A stretch of 49,740 nucleotides of DNA from Oscillospiraceae bacterium (GCA_017847875.1 JAGASN010000050.1:1-49740); one strand, 5' to 3'; positions 16,132-24,255 are shown, counted from the stretch's first letter. A program made the numbers and translations. The notes: a model not told the origin generated them from the sequence alone.

Positions 16132-17682
16132 TTGGAAATACATAAGATACTCGAAAAACTAAGCTCCTTTTCACCGAAAGCGGTTGCCGAAGTCAAGGAG
16201 CCGACTTATATCCAGACCCATAAGATGATAAAACCCGGTCAGCCGAGTTTTTTCCCAGCATGCCTTTATGTGGGATACGCTTCCGAACTTCCTCCGGCTC
16301 TTGAAGATAAGGGCAAGGCAAACCTTATCTGCATTGACGATGCGCCAATTCCTTCCAGTTTTACTGAAAGCGGAGATATAAATCTTTATCTTATCCCGAA
16401 AGGCACGAACCAGTTCGACGTTCTGAATAAAATTGCAGATGTAATGATCGATGAGGCGACCCTTACCTCTGCAATGCGACGAATTCTTGATACGCTCTAT
16501 TCCGGAAGCGGCCTTCAGGCGCTTGTTGACGTTGCCTCGGAAGTTTTCGAAAATCCGATCTTTATAAACGACAGCGCATATAAAATCATCGCCATGTCCC
16601 ATAAGACACAGTTCAAAAACGAAACACTTGAAGAAGAAAAAAGCCTTGGCTACGTTCATGTTTCCAATATTGAAGGAATGAAGCGTGACGGACTTTTAAG
16701 CAAATTCCTCGGCAAAAGCGACAAAATCATGACAAGTAAGCGCAGGGACAAAAACGAAACCTGGCTTTTCAAAAACGTTCTTCTTCACGGGATTTTTATT
16801 GCCGCTATTGCTATTGTTGATAACAACCGCCCCTTCCGGGAGCTGGATTACGAACTTCTGGAGCGCTTTTCAAAAATCGTAGCGGTTGAAATGGAAAAGA
16901 ACGATTTTTATAAGGATAACCGGGGAGTTATGTATAACTATTTCCTCAGCGACCTTATAAGCGGAAAAATACAGAACCAGAAAAGCATTGTTCAGCGCGC
17001 GAATATCCTCAACTGGAAAATGTACGAATGGTTCAAGATAATCGTGATCGTTGACGGAAAGAAGGAGTTTTCCGAAAGCAGGATGCAGTCCATTGCGGAT
17101 AATATCCGCAGAGCTATTCCGGATTGCCGCTGGACGATTTATCAGAAAAACCTTATCGTTTTTATAAGCAGGCCGAAAAAGGATATTGCTTCCGAAAGCG
17201 AAATAGAAACCTTTAAAATATTCCTTAAAAACAACGATATTTACGCCGGGGTAAGCTCCTCTTTCAACAATCTCATGGAGGCTTCAAGGTATTACAAACA
17301 GGCGGTGAAAGCAGTTGACGTGGGCGTTTTTTCTCATAAAAGCGAAAATCTTTTCTTCTATCCGGATGTTTCGCCCTATTATGCAGCATCGCTTATCCTC
17401 AAGCGCTCCGAACCGAGGGATTTTTGTCCGGACGAAATCGAGATTATCCAGCAGTATGACGCTGACAATAATTCGGAACTTCTGCTTACCCTTGAAAAAT
17501 ATCTCTATTATGTTGATGATCCGGTTTCCGCCGCAAAAAGCCTTAATATTCACAGGAACACACTTTTATACAGGATAAACAAAATAAAAGAGCTGACCGG
17601 GCTTGATCTTTCAAACGGCGACGAAAGGTTCAAGGTCCAGCTTTATCTTAAACTTGCGCAGTATCATAAAAATACGAATTAA
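16132..17682 (+). CDS. PucR/CdaR-type transcriptional regulator
   Basis: Start chosen at the TTG at 16132, eight bases after GGAGG, giving 516 residues; a GTG at 16102 lies inside the palindromic operator and is unlikely. N-terminal ~130 residues resemble the purine-catabolism PucR-like ligand region. A GAF-like middle (VDVASEVFENPIFINDSAYK, with KNVLLHGIFIAAIAIVDNN) follows. The C-terminal PucR helix-turn-helix is DDPVSAAKSLNIHRNTLLYR then INKIKELTGLDL. It is transcribed away from the carrier-protein/hydrolase unit, which makes that unit its likely target. The ligand is unknown; such regulators typically respond to small metabolites. Confidence 0.85.
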   Translation: MEIHKILEKLSSFSPKAVAEVKEPTYIQTHKMIKPGQPSFFPACLYVGYASELPPALEDKGKANLICIDDAPIPSSFTESGDINLYLIPKGTNQFDVLNKIADVMIDEATLTSAMRRILDTLYSGSGLQALVDVASEVFENPIFINDSAYKIIAMSHKTQFKNETLEEEKSLGYVHVSNIEGMKRDGLLSKFLGKSDKIMTSKRRDKNETWLFKNVLLHGIFIAAIAIVDNNRPFRELDYELLERFSKIVAVEMEKNDFYKDNRGVMYNYFLSDLISGKIQNQKSIVQRANILNWKMYEWFKIIVIVDGKKEFSESRMQSIADNIRRAIPDCRWTIYQKNLIVFISRPKKDIASESEIETFKIFLKNNDIYAGVSSSFNNLMEASRYYKQAVKAVDVGVFSHKSENLFFYPDVSPYYAASLILKRSEPRDFCPDEIEIIQQYDADNNSELLLTLEKYLYYVDDPVSAAKSLNIHRNTLLYRINKIKELTGLDLSNGDERFKVQLYLKLAQYHKNTN

Positions 17683-17689
17683 ATACAAC

Positions 17690-17730
17690 AAAAGGAGGTC
17701 ACACCTACAAAATAGGTGTGACCTCCTTTT
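17690..17730. terminator. Strong bidirectional terminator
   Basis: An 18-base perfect stem AAAAGGAGGTCACACCTA (17690-17707), loop CAAAA, and its complement to 17730, with A- and T-runs on both sides. It closes the PucR-type gene and hipT, which converge here. A related hairpin is at 33389. Confidence 0.9.
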
Positions 17731-18673
17731 ATCCTGCAAGTATCGCCATTCTCTCTTCGATTAGTTTTTCAAGAGCTTCTTTTTTGTCATCCGGAAGATA
17801 AGATTCCTTACACATTACGATATATTTATCTTTGAGTTTTACTGTTTTTTCAATCATCTTTTCCGCGGCTTTTTCCGGAACACCGATGGTTTCCGCAAAA
17901 ACAATAAAATCCTTTCTGCGGATATTCTGCTTTTTACCGTTTATGGTCAAAGCCATCTGTTCATTGTCCTCTGGAATCACAACATTTGTTGAAAGCATAT
18001 CGTAAGCGGCGGAAAGAACATATTCGCTTTTTCCCTCTTCTGTTTCGATAAGAGAAAAGTTTTTGAGGTGCATATCGGAATTTCCAACGGCGAAAGAAAA
18101 AACAATTCTGTAAAAAAGTTGCGAAAGATCAAGGCCGCTGTTTACGGAATATTTAGCGACGATTTTTCCGCAGCGTTCGTAGGAACCGCGGTATTTGTCG
18201 TCCGTCAGTCTCCCGTCAAGCTGGCAGAAATCCTCCATGGCAAGTACCTGACCGTCCTTACGGTCAATGCGCTTTGTGATATATGCAAAGTTGCCTTGCA
18301 AGGGCAGGCGAATCAGCGCATAGGGAACGGTTTTTATTCCGCTTGCTTCCGCCATCTGCATAACAAGATATTCCATTTCCGGGAGAGCGGGATACTCTTC
18401 CGTCTGGGGTTTAAGAATATATCCGGTGGGGTAGTTTACAAGGGTCAAACGGGGGTTATCATCCTTTGAAAGATGAAGAGAAAGTTTTTTCTGAACACCC
18501 GGAACGGTGAATCCTTTGGTCGTGTTATCAACGGCAATTTGATTCAGAACGTCTTCCGAAACGTCAATATCCGGAAACTTAACCGTACCAAAAAACGATT
18601 TTACGCAGGATTTATGCCAGCCGTGTTCAGTTTCAGTCTTGAGCGGTTTTCCGCAGCAAAGGCAGTTGCTCAT
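17729..18673 (-). CDS. hipT: HipT-like serine/threonine kinase toxin
   Basis: 314-residue HipA-type kinase lacking the N-terminal subdomain, which is a separate gene here (hipS). This is the HipBST arrangement, in which HipT of E. coli O127 phosphorylates tryptophanyl-tRNA synthetase. N-terminal NCLCCGKPL with GWHKSC looks like a small metal site. The glycine-rich loop is GFTVPGVQKKLSLHL; the regulatory SxS of studied HipT is TVP here, so autophosphorylation control may differ. Catalytic NSDMHLKNFSL and AAYDML are intact. It starts six bases after hipS with GGGGG inside the hipS end. The target in this organism is unknown. Confidence 0.88.
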   Translation of the reverse strand: MSNCLCCGKPLKTETEHGWHKSCVKSFFGTVKFPDIDVSEDVLNQIAVDNTTKGFTVPGVQKKLSLHLSKDDNPRLTLVNYPTGYILKPQTEEYPALPEMEYLVMQMAEASGIKTVPYALIRLPLQGNFAYITKRIDRKDGQVLAMEDFCQLDGRLTDDKYRGSYERCGKIVAKYSVNSGLDLSQLFYRIVFSFAVGNSDMHLKNFSLIETEEGKSEYVLSAAYDMLSTNVVIPEDNEQMALTINGKKQNIRRKDFIVFAETIGVPEKAAEKMIEKTVKLKDKYIVMCKESYLPDDKKEALEKLIEERMAILAG

Positions 18674-18679
18674 TCTTTC

Positions 18680-19000
18680 TCACCCCCTTATCTGAACGTT
18701 GCCAATTGGGTCCTTGCAGGCAACGAGGAGCAAACCAAAACGGTCTTTACGGTCTATTTTCCAGTTATGGCTTACGATATTGAGAAGCCAGCCCTCCGGA
18801 ATAAGTCCGTCAAAAAAAGAAAAAAGTGTTTTTGAGGTATATTCTTCTTCTTGAAGCGGCAGAGTAAGACTTACGGCTGTCGGATTTTCACTTTTAAGAT
18901 AATCGTCATCATAAACAAACGAATATCCGTAATCTGTTTCTTTCAGGATTCCCGCAAAAACTTCCCGCACATATACATACGCTGTTCTGTATGCTTCCAT
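18680..19000 (-). CDS. hipS: HipS-like protein (HipA N-terminal subdomain)
   Basis: 106 residues matching the first subdomain of HipA: VFAGILKETDYGYSFVYDDD, AVSLTLPLQEEEYTSKTLF, FFDGLIPEGWLLNIV and DRFGLLLVACKDPIGNVQI. In HipBST systems the detached subdomain, not HipB, neutralises the kinase. The ATG overlaps the hipB stop by one base (TGATG), so translation is coupled. Gene order hipB-hipS-hipT is that of characterised systems. No sign of damage. Confidence 0.88.
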   Translation of the reverse strand: MEAYRTAYVYVREVFAGILKETDYGYSFVYDDDYLKSENPTAVSLTLPLQEEEYTSKTLFSFFDGLIPEGWLLNIVSHNWKIDRKDRFGLLLVACKDPIGNVQIRG

Positions 19001-19203
19001 CAGTTTTCATCCTTTCTTCCGGGAACGGCTTTCATGCCGAACATTGCAAGGGCCTGATTGACTTTATCCATTCTTACGGTTTCTTTGCCCCGTTCAAGTT
19101 CACGAACAAAGCGAAGACCAAGGCCGGAATGGAGGGCAAATTCCTCCTGGGTAAGTCCGGCTTCTTTTCTTTTTTGTTTAATAAATTCAGCGATAGTGTT
19201 CAT
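19000..19203 (-). CDS. hipB: HipB-like DNA-binding antitoxin/repressor
   Basis: 67 residues with an XRE helix-turn-helix: FIKQKRKEAGLTQEEFALHS then GLGLRFVRELERGKETVRMD. The start at 19203 (MNTIAEF) is supported by the relic at 7508, which begins in the same way; upstream codons to 19218 would fall inside the promoter. The -10 hexamer ends seven bases before the ATG, so the transcript probably begins at or next to the start codon (leaderless). It should repress its own operon through the ACCC-N4-GGGT boxes upstream. Confidence 0.88.
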   Translation of the reverse strand: MNTIAEFIKQKRKEAGLTQEEFALHSGLGLRFVRELERGKETVRMDKVNQALAMFGMKAVPGRKDEN

Positions 19204-19209
19204 AACCGG

Positions 19210-19238
19210 ATTATACACCCTATCGGGTATAATGTCAA
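19210..19238 (-). promoter_or_regulatory. Consensus promoter of hipBST with operator in its spacer
   Basis: Minus strand TTGACA (19238-19233), exactly 17 bases, TATAAT (19215-19210). The spacer contains operator box 1, so bound HipB would exclude RNA polymerase. Confidence 0.85.
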
Positions 19239-19309
19239 TGAATTACATAAATAATATACCCGATAGGGATTATAATATGCATGCAATGAAACAATACACC
19301 CGAAAGGGT
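19217..19309. promoter_or_regulatory. Three operator boxes ACCC-N4-GGGT
   Basis: ACCCTATCGGGT (19217-19228), ACCCGATAGGGA (19258-19269) and ACCCGAAAGGGT (19298-19309). Starts are 41 and 40 bases apart, about four helical turns, so repressors would sit on one face of the DNA. The first two recur at 7522 and 7563 in the relic. Confidence 0.75.
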
Positions 19310-19368
19310 ATAAAATTAATAATAGCATTGCTTTCAGCTTTTTTATAATTTCTACACTTCCGGATAAG

Positions 19369-19400
19369 AAAAAGGACACCGAAAAATCGGTGTCCTTTTT
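19369..19400. terminator. Terminator after the SDR gene
   Basis: AAAAAGGACACCGA, loop AAAA, TCGGTGTCCTTTTT. Symmetric A and T tails let it work both ways; it lies downstream of the minus-strand SDR gene. Confidence 0.85.
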
Positions 19401-19443
19401 CGAACGCAATTGGGGTTTTGTATGTTGGGGGGTATTTATTGCA

Positions 19444-20223
19444 TTATGCGCAGATCCAGCCGCCGCCGTCAGCGTTGATGGTCTGGCCGGTGATCCAATG
19501 GCTTTCGTCGGAAGCAAGGAATACAACTATAGGTGCAACGTCATCATGGGGTTCGCCAACACGATGGAAGCAGTTATCTTTGAATGCATTCATTGCATAT
19601 TCCTGCATTTCGGGAAGCTGGAGATGCATATCGTTCTGTGCGTTATCGGTAAAACCACCGGGGCAGATGCAGTTTACGCGGATATTGTTGATGCCCCATT
19701 CTCTTGCAACGGTTCTGGAAAGAGCACGGATTGCTTCTTTAACGGGAGAATAGGTGGAGCTGAGGCAAGGGCTTTCCTGTCCCCATCTGGAACCGAAGTT
19801 GATGATGGAAGCGCCTGCGCCGGGTTTATCTTTGAGGTAAGGATAGCACATCTGCATGAGGTGCCAGGTGGAGAAATAAGAAATCTCAAATTCTCTCTGC
19901 ATGGTTTCTGCCTTCTGGTCAACAAAAGGAATAAGAGTGGTGCAGTGTACGTTGTTTACAAGAACGTCAACGGTTCCCCATTTTTCAACGGTTGCGTCAA
20001 CAAGTTCCTGAAGTTTATTTACATCTCTGACGTCCATGGGAATTGCAATAACTTCTGCACCAGCTTCTTCGCAAAGGCGTTTGGTTTCCATAAGTTTTTC
20101 TTCCTGAATATCGCAGATTGCGATGCCTCTTGCGCCTTCTTCAGCAAGAAGGAGTGCTTCCGGTCTGCCAAGTCCGCTGGCTGCGCCGGTAAGGATACAT
20201 ACTTTTCCGTCTAATTTACCCAT
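19444..20223 (-). CDS. Short-chain dehydrogenase/reductase
   Basis: 259-residue classical SDR. Nucleotide-binding TGAASGLG at residues 12-19, structural LVNN at 88-91, catalytic Ser145 (FGSRWG), Tyr158 and Lys162 (STYSPVKEAIRAL), and C-terminal GEPHDDVAPIVVFLASDES then WITGQTINADGGG. Asp at the end of strand 2 (AICDIQEE) favours NAD(H) over NADP(H). AGGAG precedes the ATG. It is a single gene between its own terminator and the AraC regulator. Substrate unknown; steroid, sugar and acyl substrates are all possible in this family. Confidence 0.88.
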   Translation of the reverse strand: MGKLDGKVCILTGAASGLGRPEALLLAEEGARGIAICDIQEEKLMETKRLCEEAGAEVIAIPMDVRDVNKLQELVDATVEKWGTVDVLVNNVHCTTLIPFVDQKAETMQREFEISYFSTWHLMQMCYPYLKDKPGAGASIINFGSRWGQESPCLSSTYSPVKEAIRALSRTVAREWGINNIRVNCICPGGFTDNAQNDMHLQLPEMQEYAMNAFKDNCFHRVGEPHDDVAPIVVFLASDESHWITGQTINADGGGWICA

Positions 20224-20329
20224 AATATATCTCCTTTCAAATTCGGTTTTATAACCGTCAATATAATTATAGATAAACCAGAACGAATAAGCTTGTCGTT
20301 TTTTTACTTAAAATTTGTTATTATTTTAA

Positions 20330-21223
20330 CTATCTTTTCTGGTTTTTCCTGAAAGCGGAAGGTGTCATACCATAAGAAGTCTTGAAGCTTTCAATAAATG
20401 ATTTGTTATTCGGAAAGCCGCATTCATTTGCTATATCAACAATATTTTCTGTTGAATTGGTAAGCATATAAACAGCATGGTTAAGCCTTATTTTATTTAG
20501 ATAATCTTTATATCCTATGTTAAGCTGTTCCTTGAAAAGTCTTGAAATATATGAGGACGAAAGATGAAATTTTTCAGAAATGACATCAAGAGAAATCTGT
20601 TCGTTGTAATGCTTGTGGATATAATCAATGATGATATCTATCTGATTATCCGATTTTTTAAGCTGATTTTTTCTGTAATCTCCGTCTTTAAAAGTAAAAT
20701 CCCTTATCAGAATATAAACCAGCATAAAAAGATAACAATGGAATCCCATTATGTCCAGATCGTTATCGTTTCCGAAATGTTTTACCATTTTAAGAAAATT
20801 TTCTTTAAGCTTACCGTAATCGTTTTCCGGAAGAAGGCTGTCTGCTGAATTACAGCATATCCTTGATGAATCAAAAAGCGGAATAAGCTGTTCGAGATAT
20901 TCGTGTTTTATATGGAAACATTCCATTTCCACTCCCGTTTCGGTGGAATAGCCGTGAGCTGTATTATAATCCACAAAAATAAAGTCGCCTTCCGAAACCG
21001 AAAAACTGCGGTTTTTAATGCTGTATTCAGCTTTGCCGCTGATTACATAAACAAGCTCCAGCCAATCGTTAAAGTGGTTTGTTATAGTATATCCGCCGGG
21101 AGTTATGAACCTTAAAAAAGATATATTTTTATCACCGCTTATTTTATGGGAGCACATTTCGTTATCATAATCCTTGAACTTTTCGATTTCCACAAAAGGA
21201 CGGTCATAGATATATTCCCGCAT
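20330..21223 (-). CDS. AraC-family transcriptional regulator
   Basis: 297 residues. The N-terminal cupin ligand domain (NISFLRFITPGGYTITNHFN then ELVYVISGKAEYSIKNRSF and EGDFIFVDYNTAHGYS) precedes a linker and the paired helix-turn-helix, ISLDVISEKFHLSSSYISRL with FKEQLNIGYKDYLNKIRLNH and CGFPNNKSFIESFKTSYGMT then PSAFRKNQ. It is upstream of the SDR gene on the same strand with a 106-base gap, so it may control it. The sensed molecule is unknown. Confidence 0.9.
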   Translation of the reverse strand: MREYIYDRPFVEIEKFKDYDNEMCSHKISGDKNISFLRFITPGGYTITNHFNDWLELVYVISGKAEYSIKNRSFSVSEGDFIFVDYNTAHGYSTETGVEMECFHIKHEYLEQLIPLFDSSRICCNSADSLLPENDYGKLKENFLKMVKHFGNDNDLDIMGFHCYLFMLVYILIRDFTFKDGDYRKNQLKKSDNQIDIIIDYIHKHYNEQISLDVISEKFHLSSSYISRLFKEQLNIGYKDYLNKIRLNHAVYMLTNSTENIVDIANECGFPNNKSFIESFKTSYGMTPSAFRKNQKR

Positions 21224-21331
21224 TTTCTCGCCTCAAGTCTGCTAATAATTTCACGGATATTTTACTATTTATCAGATATAAAGTCAAATGACAAAACCGC
21301 ACCAACAAGCCTTGCAATTCTCCATATTCCC

Positions 21332-21360
21332 TTGACAAAATCCCCATTAGTGATTTAATA
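21332..21360 (+). promoter_or_regulatory. Promoter of the WYL gene pair
   Basis: TTGACA (21332-21337), 17-base spacer, TTAATA (21355-21360), 31 bases before the first WYL gene start, which has GAAAGGGGG as ribosome site. Confidence 0.65.
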
Positions 21361-21391
21361 AAGGTATAAATATCGGGAAAGGGGGATTTTT

Positions 21392-22633
21392 ATGCCTTAC
21401 AGCGAACTTGTGAAGAATTTTGAACGCATAAGGGACTATATGCGCCAGTTTTATGTTTACGGTTTCAAAAGCCGAAGCGAATATGATTCCAAAAGCGCAA
21501 GAAGCTATGATAATGAGCGCCGCAGAATCGAAAGTTGGCTTGGGGATTATATGAGTTTTCGCACCACCGCCGAAGGCAAGAACGTTTTCATCTCCGTGGA
21601 CAGCCGGTCTGCCGAACAAAATCCCCTTTATAACGCGTTCCGGGCAAAAAGCTTTACCGACGGAAGCATTACGCTCTATTTCTATATTCTTGATCTGCTT
21701 TACGGCGGGAAAAGCCTTTCCATTCAGGAAATTGTTGACGGGATTTCGGAAAAATATCTTTCGGAATTTGAAAACCCGGAGGAATTCGACGTTTCCACTG
21801 TGCGCAAAAAGCTGAAAGAGTATGCGGAGCTCGGTCTTATCGTAACCGAAAAACGCGGCAAGGAAAACGTTTTCAGCCTTTCGGAAGACAGCGTTGATTT
21901 AAAAAACTGGGCTGAAGCCCTTGCTTTTTATACCGAAGAAGATCCGCTCGGCGTTATAGGAACTTTTTTTCCGGAAAAACCGGAAAGCGAAATCGGCTTC
22001 CGATTCAAGCACCACTATATCCTCAACGCGCTGGACAGCGATATCCTCTGCGACATTCTTCTTGCCATGAGCGAACGTCGCTGTGCAGAAGTTGCGGTTA
22101 CAAGCAAACGCAACAACGACGTTATCCATGTTCACAACGTTTTTCCGATGAAAATTTTCATCAGCACCCAGAACGGAAGGCAATATCTCCTTTGTTACCA
22201 CTATTCCTACCGCCAGCCGATGTTTCTGCGACTTGATATGATTCATTCCGTAAAACCCGGCGCGGTCGAAAAGCAATACGAAAAATATATGGGCTACTGT
22301 GAAAAACTTCGGGAAAATGTCTGGGGAGTTTCCGTCGGCGAACCTTTTTCCATGGATTATCTTGAAATGGTGATTCACGTCGAAAAGGGAGAGGAATACA
22401 TAGTCCGCCGCCTTGAAAGGGAAAAACGCTGTGGAAAGGTCGAAAGGCTTGACGTTAACCGGGTTAAGTTCACCGCGGATATTTTTGATGCAGGCGAGAT
22501 GATTCCCTGGATACGCACTTTTACCGGAAGAATAGAAAGCCTTCATTGCAGCAACAAGGCCGTTGAAAGACAGATTTTTGATGACTTTGAAGCTATGAAG
22601 GCGCTTTACGGAGGTGGCGAAGATGTTATTTAA
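21392..22633 (+). CDS. WYL-domain transcriptional regulator 1
   Basis: 413 residues. An N-terminal winged helix (about 72-150: ITLYFYILDLLYGGKSLSIQ then EIVDGISEKYLSEF and VSTVRKKLKEYAELGLI) is followed by a WYL domain near 225-295 (RCAEVAVTSKRNNDVIHVHN, QYLLCYHYSYRQPMFLRLDM) and a WCX-like C-terminal part. WYL domains bind nucleic acid or nucleotide ligands and regulate DNA-repair, CRISPR and defence loci. The gene overlaps WYL gene 2 by 11 bases, and the pair is followed directly by the small-RNA array and rsr-rtcB, so it is the likely sensor of that system, replacing the sigma-54 activator RtcR of enterobacteria. That role is inference. Confidence 0.85.
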   Translation: MPYSELVKNFERIRDYMRQFYVYGFKSRSEYDSKSARSYDNERRRIESWLGDYMSFRTTAEGKNVFISVDSRSAEQNPLYNAFRAKSFTDGSITLYFYILDLLYGGKSLSIQEIVDGISEKYLSEFENPEEFDVSTVRKKLKEYAELGLIVTEKRGKENVFSLSEDSVDLKNWAEALAFYTEEDPLGVIGTFFPEKPESEIGFRFKHHYILNALDSDILCDILLAMSERRCAEVAVTSKRNNDVIHVHNVFPMKIFISTQNGRQYLLCYHYSYRQPMFLRLDMIHSVKPGAVEKQYEKYMGYCEKLRENVWGVSVGEPFSMDYLEMVIHVEKGEEYIVRRLEREKRCGKVERLDVNRVKFTADIFDAGEMIPWIRTFTGRIESLHCSNKAVERQIFDDFEAMKALYGGGEDVI

Positions 22634-23537
22634 CGAAATTTACGGAAAATACTTCGCCGCCGTAAGTGAGATAATAAAAGCCGCACAGAGCGAGAAACTC
22701 ACAGAAAAGGAACTTTACGCCATAGTGCGGGATAACGCCTTTGCGGAAAGCGGCCTTGTTGTTCCCCAGATGCTCAAAGAAGAAAACTGGCCGCTTTTGC
22801 GGAAAAATCTGAGCACGCCCATTGAGCACGCACCGGAAAGGCCACTTACCCTCCTCGAAAAACGTTGGCTGAAAAGCCTTCTTACCGATCCGAGGATAAA
22901 ACTTTTTGATATTTCTGTGGAAGGCCTTGAGGATATCGAGCCACTTTATCCGACGGATTCCTTCGTATATTTTGACCGTTACAGCAATGGAGATCCCTTT
23001 GAAGACCCGGAATACGTGAAAAATTTCAAAACCGTGCTCAAAGCAATGCGTGAGCACCGGAAAGTCTATGTTGAATTCAAAGGTCACAGGGGCACAGACC
23101 AGAAGCGCAACTGCGTGGTTTACAGCCTTGAATATTCTTCTAAAGACGACAAATTCAGGATAATTGCCTCCGGCGACCGTTATTCTTTCATTATAAACAT
23201 AGCAAGGATAACGAAATGCGAACTGATGGGGAAATATTCCCCGGAGGAATTCCGCCCGAAAGCTCCTATCAAGAAAGAAATTATCTTTGAACTTTTCGAT
23301 GAGCGCAACGCACTCGAAAGGGTAATGCTCCACTTTTCCCATCTTGAAAAGGAAACGGAAAAGCTGGGGGATAAAAAATACCGGGTGAAACTCCTTTATG
23401 AAACGGAGGACGAAACGGAAATGCTCATCCGCATTCTTTCCTTCGGACCGATGATAAAGGTGCTTTCGCCGCAAAATCTGATTGAACAAATCAAAAACCG
23501 AATAGAAAAACAGGAAAAGCTGCGGACTCAAAAATGA
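22623..23537 (+). CDS. WYL-domain transcriptional regulator 2
   Basis: 304 residues from the ATG at 22623, which has GGAGG eight bases upstream inside the end of the first WYL gene. N-terminal helical region, then RWLKSLLTDPRIKLFDISVE and a WYL domain (about 145-215: KVYVEFKGHRGTDQKRNCVV, YSLEYSSKDDKFRIIASGDR, YSFIINIARITKCEL). The C-terminal region (VKLLYETEDETEMLIRILSF, then GPMIKVLSP) matches the WCX extension. Paired WYL proteins often act as a hetero-oligomer. A terminator overlaps its stop, so the RNA array beyond may have separate transcription or readthrough. Confidence 0.85.
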   Translation: MLFNEIYGKYFAAVSEIIKAAQSEKLTEKELYAIVRDNAFAESGLVVPQMLKEENWPLLRKNLSTPIEHAPERPLTLLEKRWLKSLLTDPRIKLFDISVEGLEDIEPLYPTDSFVYFDRYSNGDPFEDPEYVKNFKTVLKAMREHRKVYVEFKGHRGTDQKRNCVVYSLEYSSKDDKFRIIASGDRYSFIINIARITKCELMGKYSPEEFRPKAPIKKEIIFELFDERNALERVMLHFSHLEKETEKLGDKKYRVKLLYETEDETEMLIRILSFGPMIKVLSPQNLIEQIKNRIEKQEKLRTQK

Positions 23538-23551
23538 GTTCGCAACTTTTT
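23521..23551 (+). terminator. Terminator overlapping the end of WYL gene 2
   Basis: TGCGGACTC, loop, GAGTTCGCA followed by ACTTTTTTT; the stop codon lies within the stem. Just after it TTTTCCAA occurs twice, at 23550-23557 and 23564-23571, a possible operator or promoter element for the array. Confidence 0.7.
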
Positions 23552-23593
23552 TTCCAAGATAAATTTTCCAATTTGCGCTATGATGTAATCACA

Positions 23594-23658
23594 AAAGCAC
23601 AAACAGCAATTTTCTGAAGAGCCGGTCTCGAAATCCGGTATTCTTAAAATCGTGCTTT
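23594..23658 (+). ncRNA. Y-like small RNA 1 of the array
   Basis: Closing stem AAAGCAC (23594-23600) with GTGCTTT (23652-23658). The 5' side continues AAACAGCAA, and TTGT overlaps and follows the 3' strand, as in the other copies. Between them is one hairpin GCCGG...CCGGT whose loop contains TCGAAA, reminiscent of a tRNA T arm. About 65 bases, the smallest copy with a T-arm-like element. Confidence 0.6.
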
Positions 23659-23666
23659 GTAAAAAC

Positions 23667-23717
23667 GGTTTTATCTCTCGTAGGAAGTTTACACTGTCAG
23701 AAGGGACTGATAAAACT
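23667..23717 (+). other. Hairpin between small RNAs 1 and 2
   Basis: GGTTTTATC (23667-23675) pairs with GATAAAACT (23709-23717) through nine pairs, one G-U. It lacks the CAGCAA motif, so it is either a decayed copy or a spacer structure. Confidence 0.4.
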
Positions 23718-23722
23718 GAAAA

Positions 23723-23834
23723 AAGACGCTTCCAGCAAAATGTTTTCCATGCGTTAGTTCCGATGGGGAACACCCGGAATCATATCCGGCTTTTGGCGGG
23801 TTCGAATCCCGCATGCAATATGAAAAAGCGTCTT
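23723..23834 (+). ncRNA. Y-like small RNA 2 with tRNA-like module
   Basis: Closing stem AAGACGC (23723-23729) with GCGTCTT (23828-23834); CCAGCAA follows the 5' strand. Inside is a tRNA-like fold: D-type arm GTTCC/GGAAC (23757-23771), anticodon-type arm CCGGA/TCCGG with loop ATCATA (23774-23789), and a perfect T arm GCGGG-TTCGAAT-CCCGC (23796-23812). There is no regular acceptor stem or encoded CCA, so it is a mimic, not a tRNA. Bacterial YrlA-type Y RNAs are known to contain such a tRNA-like module. Confidence 0.7.
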
Positions 23835-23845
23835 GAAAAAACTTA

Positions 23846-23946
23846 AAGGCACGCACAGCAAAGAACTTTGTAGCTAAGTTGGTATAGCAGGGGGCCTGGA
23901 AACCCTCGTGTCGCGGGTTCGATTCCCGCCTTAAAAAACGTGCCTT
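23846..23946 (+). ncRNA. Y-like small RNA 3 with tRNA-like module
   Basis: Perfect eight-base closing stem AAGGCACG (23846-23853) with CGTGCCTT (23939-23946); CACAGCAA follows the 5' strand and TTGT the 3' strand. The insert has a textbook D arm GCTA-AGTTGGTA-TAGC (23873-23888), an anticodon-type arm with CTGGAAA in the loop, as in tRNA-Ser(GGA), a five-base variable loop and a perfect T arm GCGGG-TTCGATT-CCCGC (23913-23929). No seven-base acceptor stem, long serine variable arm or CCA. A tRNA finder may report it as a pseudo-tRNA. Confidence 0.75.
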
Positions 23947-23961
23947 GTTCAAAAAATAAAA

Positions 23962-24045
23962 AAGGTGCGCACAGCAAAGAAAAGGTCCTCCACATGGGTT
24001 ACGCCAGAAAAAACGTCGCAGGGATGGAGCTCTGCATTGCACCTT
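23962..24045 (+). ncRNA. Y-like small RNA 4
   Basis: Closing stem AAGGTGC (23962-23968) with GCACCTT (24039-24045); GCACAGCAA follows the 5' strand and TTG the 3' end. The interior can form CTCCA/TGGAG and GCAG/CTGC pairings but has no T-loop sequence. About 84 bases. Confidence 0.65.
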
Positions 24046-24050
24046 GAATA

Positions 24051-24131
24051 AAAGCACGCACAGCAATTTATTCAGACACACTTCGTGATTACGTTCCGCT
24101 TTTTCAGGAATGCTTTTAAAAAACGTGCTTT
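24051..24131 (+). ncRNA. Y-like small RNA 5
   Basis: Perfect closing stem AAAGCACG (24051-24058) with CGTGCTTT (24124-24131); CACAGCAA follows, and AAAAAA precedes the 3' strand with TTGT overlapping its end. Interior hairpins CAC/GTG and TTCC/GGAA. Only five bases separate it from RNA 4. Confidence 0.65.
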
Positions 24132-24255
24132 GTTTTAAAAAGTTTTTCCCCCGTTTTTCTTTAAAAGCGCCAAGAGCATTGCCCTGAAAAATCGGGCACT
24201 CATAACTGCCGAAAAGACAAATCCGGCACCGGAGAAGATTTGCGGAAAGGATAGA

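Noticed and set aside
23873..23929. A true tRNA-Ser gene in small RNA 3
   Set aside because: D and T arms are fine but there is no seven-pair acceptor stem, no long variable arm and no CCA; the flanks form the array's shared stem instead.
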